Below, in pieces: positions 19,356-20,485 of a stretch of 20,485 nucleotides of DNA. A program made the position numbers and the translations under genes. Under the pieces are notes generated by a model. It saw nothing but the letters and a program-made list of their open reading frames with translations. It did not search any database and had not been told where the DNA came from. Position 1 is the first letter of the stretch. The number at the start of each line of letters is the position of its first letter. This stretch comes from Dimargaris cristalligena (lineage: Eukaryota > Kickxellomycota > Dimargaritomycetes > Dimargaritales > Dimargaritaceae): positions 1 to 20,485 of the forward strand of contig JANBQC010000521.1 of the NCBI GenBank assembly GCA_027576995.1, given 5' to 3'.

Positions 19356-19985
19356 TTACATACACAAACGGTAGGTCAGGTAACGGCCAGCAGTTTCACT
19401 CGCTCGTGTGATCTTGACGACCTGGCCCCGGTCCAATCCGTAGTACCGAGCGACAGGATCCGTGTTCTGGATTCGGGGTAGTTGGGTTTCCTTCAACCGG
19501 TAACGGTGGAGCAGCGTACGCTTCTCCTCGGGGGTCAGGATTTCGTGCTTGGGAACCAAACGGTGACGGGTGATATTCACCATCAATTCGGCCTCCTTAA
19601 AGAACTCGAACCGGTACTTGTCCCGCATCTGGTCCATAATTTTGACGGCGGCCGAAGTCAGATTTTTCACATAAATGACGACGCCTTTTTGGACGTTCTG
19701 GCTAATCATCCGCTCGCAATACTTGCGGATAGGGGCCACCCCCAGCGAAGTGTCGTCGGGGAAGAACACGAAGATCTGGTCGCTAGGGTCATCCCGCTTT
19801 TGCACCAGAAACGTAAGGGTGGTGCGGTCCACTTTGCCACCCGGGGCATGGGCCTGTTGGAATTGCTCCAGGGGCATGGTCAGTTCGGACTGCCCCACTA
19901 GGTACCCGCGATCGCTCATCATTTCGTGGATGGTTCGGTTAACGCGCCACAGACGCGGGACTTCACGGGAATCGTAGGAATCCAT
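19356..19985 (-). CDS. RPB5: RNA polymerase I/II/III shared subunit Rpb5 (ABC1, RPABC1)
   Basis: This is a 209-residue, intronless, complete gene (yeast Rpb5 is 215). The N-terminal jaw domain (about 1-140) is followed by the conserved assembly domain: LVPKHEILTPEEK (about 143-155), then a Tyr/Leu-rich helix, LPRIQNTDPVARYYGL, GQVVKI, and the hallmark end GRYLTYRLCM. The subunit sits in the lower jaw of all three nuclear RNA polymerases and touches downstream DNA. The start context is AAAATGG with A at -3. It converges on JIP5, and an E-box palindrome lies 318-333 bases upstream of its ATG. Confidence 0.97.
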   Translation of the reverse strand: MDSYDSREVPRLWRVNRTIHEMMSDRGYLVGQSELTMPLEQFQQAHAPGGKVDRTTLTFLVQKRDDPSDQIFVFFPDDTSLGVAPIRKYCERMISQNVQKGVVIYVKNLTSAAVKIMDQMRDKYRFEFFKEAELMVNITRHRLVPKHEILTPEEKRTLLHRYRLKETQLPRIQNTDPVARYYGLDRGQVVKITRASETAGRYLTYRLCM

Positions 19986-20485
19986 TTTGGTTGATAAGAA
20001 ATGTACGGAATGGAAACAATATGAACGTTGGTGGAAGAAAAGAAAATATATAGAGAACTCGATGAATGCAAGTCCACACGTAAAGTTAGTGACCAGAATT
20101 AGAGCGGAAAATACATTAGGAAAAGAAATGGTACAAGCACAATGGCGAATTCAAGTATACTACAAAAAAATCCGAAGTACCTACGGTGCACCACTGCTAC
20201 TCCCCCACCAGCCTATTCCACAGAAAAAAAAGGTAAAGGAATGCTCTCAATAACACCCGCGCCCCACTGTCAAATTACACTAAGCCAGCAGGTTAGAAGA
20301 TTAGAATCACGTGATTCTCATACGATTACTTGATAGGTGTTGTGGCTATAGTGGTAGGGAGATTCCTCGAATTATGTGTAGAATTGATATAATAGAATTC
20401 AGTGAAGCAGGAAAAGGATACTGGACTTGGTGTATACTATGGCTCTACACCGCTACGCATGACGAAGAACTGGCAAGTCAATTTT
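19986..20485. other. RPB5 upstream region to window end
   Basis: This is 500 bases without a supportable gene: an A-rich leader, a run of eight A at 20223-20230 and the 16-bp E-box palindrome. The open frame at 19987-20253 starts on a non-ATG codon and is not a gene call. A gene beginning beyond the window cannot be judged. Confidence 0.5.
20303..20318. promoter_or_regulatory. 16-bp E-box palindrome upstream of RPB5
   Basis: AGAATCACGTGATTCT is a perfect palindrome centred on TCACGTGA. A homodimeric bHLH factor of the Cbf1 type is the natural binder by established knowledge of CACGTG sites. It could serve RPB5 or an unseen neighbour to the right. Confidence 0.5.

Overview
This window looks like nuclear DNA from a fungus with a compact, intron-poor genome. 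The genes match fungal-type DBP10, cysteinyl-tRNA synthetase, COG1, JIP5/WDR55 and RPB5. The introns are short spliceosomal ones with GTAGGT or GTAAGT donors. AATAAA poly(A) signals follow three genes, and start codons sit in adenine-at-minus-3 contexts. Coding stretches are visibly richer in G+C than the AT-rich spacers. An early-diverging lineage of the Zoopagomycota or Mucoromycota type is my guess; the sequence alone does not settle it. I saw no bacterial-style operon, rRNA gene, CRISPR array or intact mobile element, and no convincing tRNA.

Layout from left to right. Positions 1-1265 are non-coding apart from a compact foldable element (262-331) and the TATA-bearing promoter of a small, predicted secreted protein (1266-1568). 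Positions 1569-3293 hold no gene I can support. DBP10 (minus strand, two exons, 3294-6100) is divergent from a cysteinyl-tRNA synthetase gene (plus strand, two exons, 6991-9665). Their 890-base spacer holds a TCACGTGA E-box and a possible lysine-rich micro-ORF. A 2.1-kb spacer with a G-quadruplex-type motif separates the synthetase from a small heat-shock-protein-like gene that has an unusual cysteine-rich N-terminus (11755-12270). That gene converges on COG1 (minus strand, 13318-16683, with at least one further 3' exon). COG1 is divergent from JIP5/WDR55 (plus strand, 17297-18805), and JIP5 converges on RPB5 (minus strand, 19356-19985). A 16-bp E-box palindrome lies upstream of RPB5.

Functionally, four of the five confidently named genes serve the growth and translation economy. 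Dbp10 and Jip5 act in 60S ribosomal subunit assembly, Rpb5 is shared by RNA polymerases I, II and III, and cysteinyl-tRNA synthetase charges tRNA. Cog1 is a Golgi vesicle-tethering subunit. The most unusual items are the Cys-rich alpha-crystallin protein, the predicted secreted peptide, the two-start (mitochondrial/cytosolic) synthetase, the undetermined 3' end of COG1 and the shared E-box sites.
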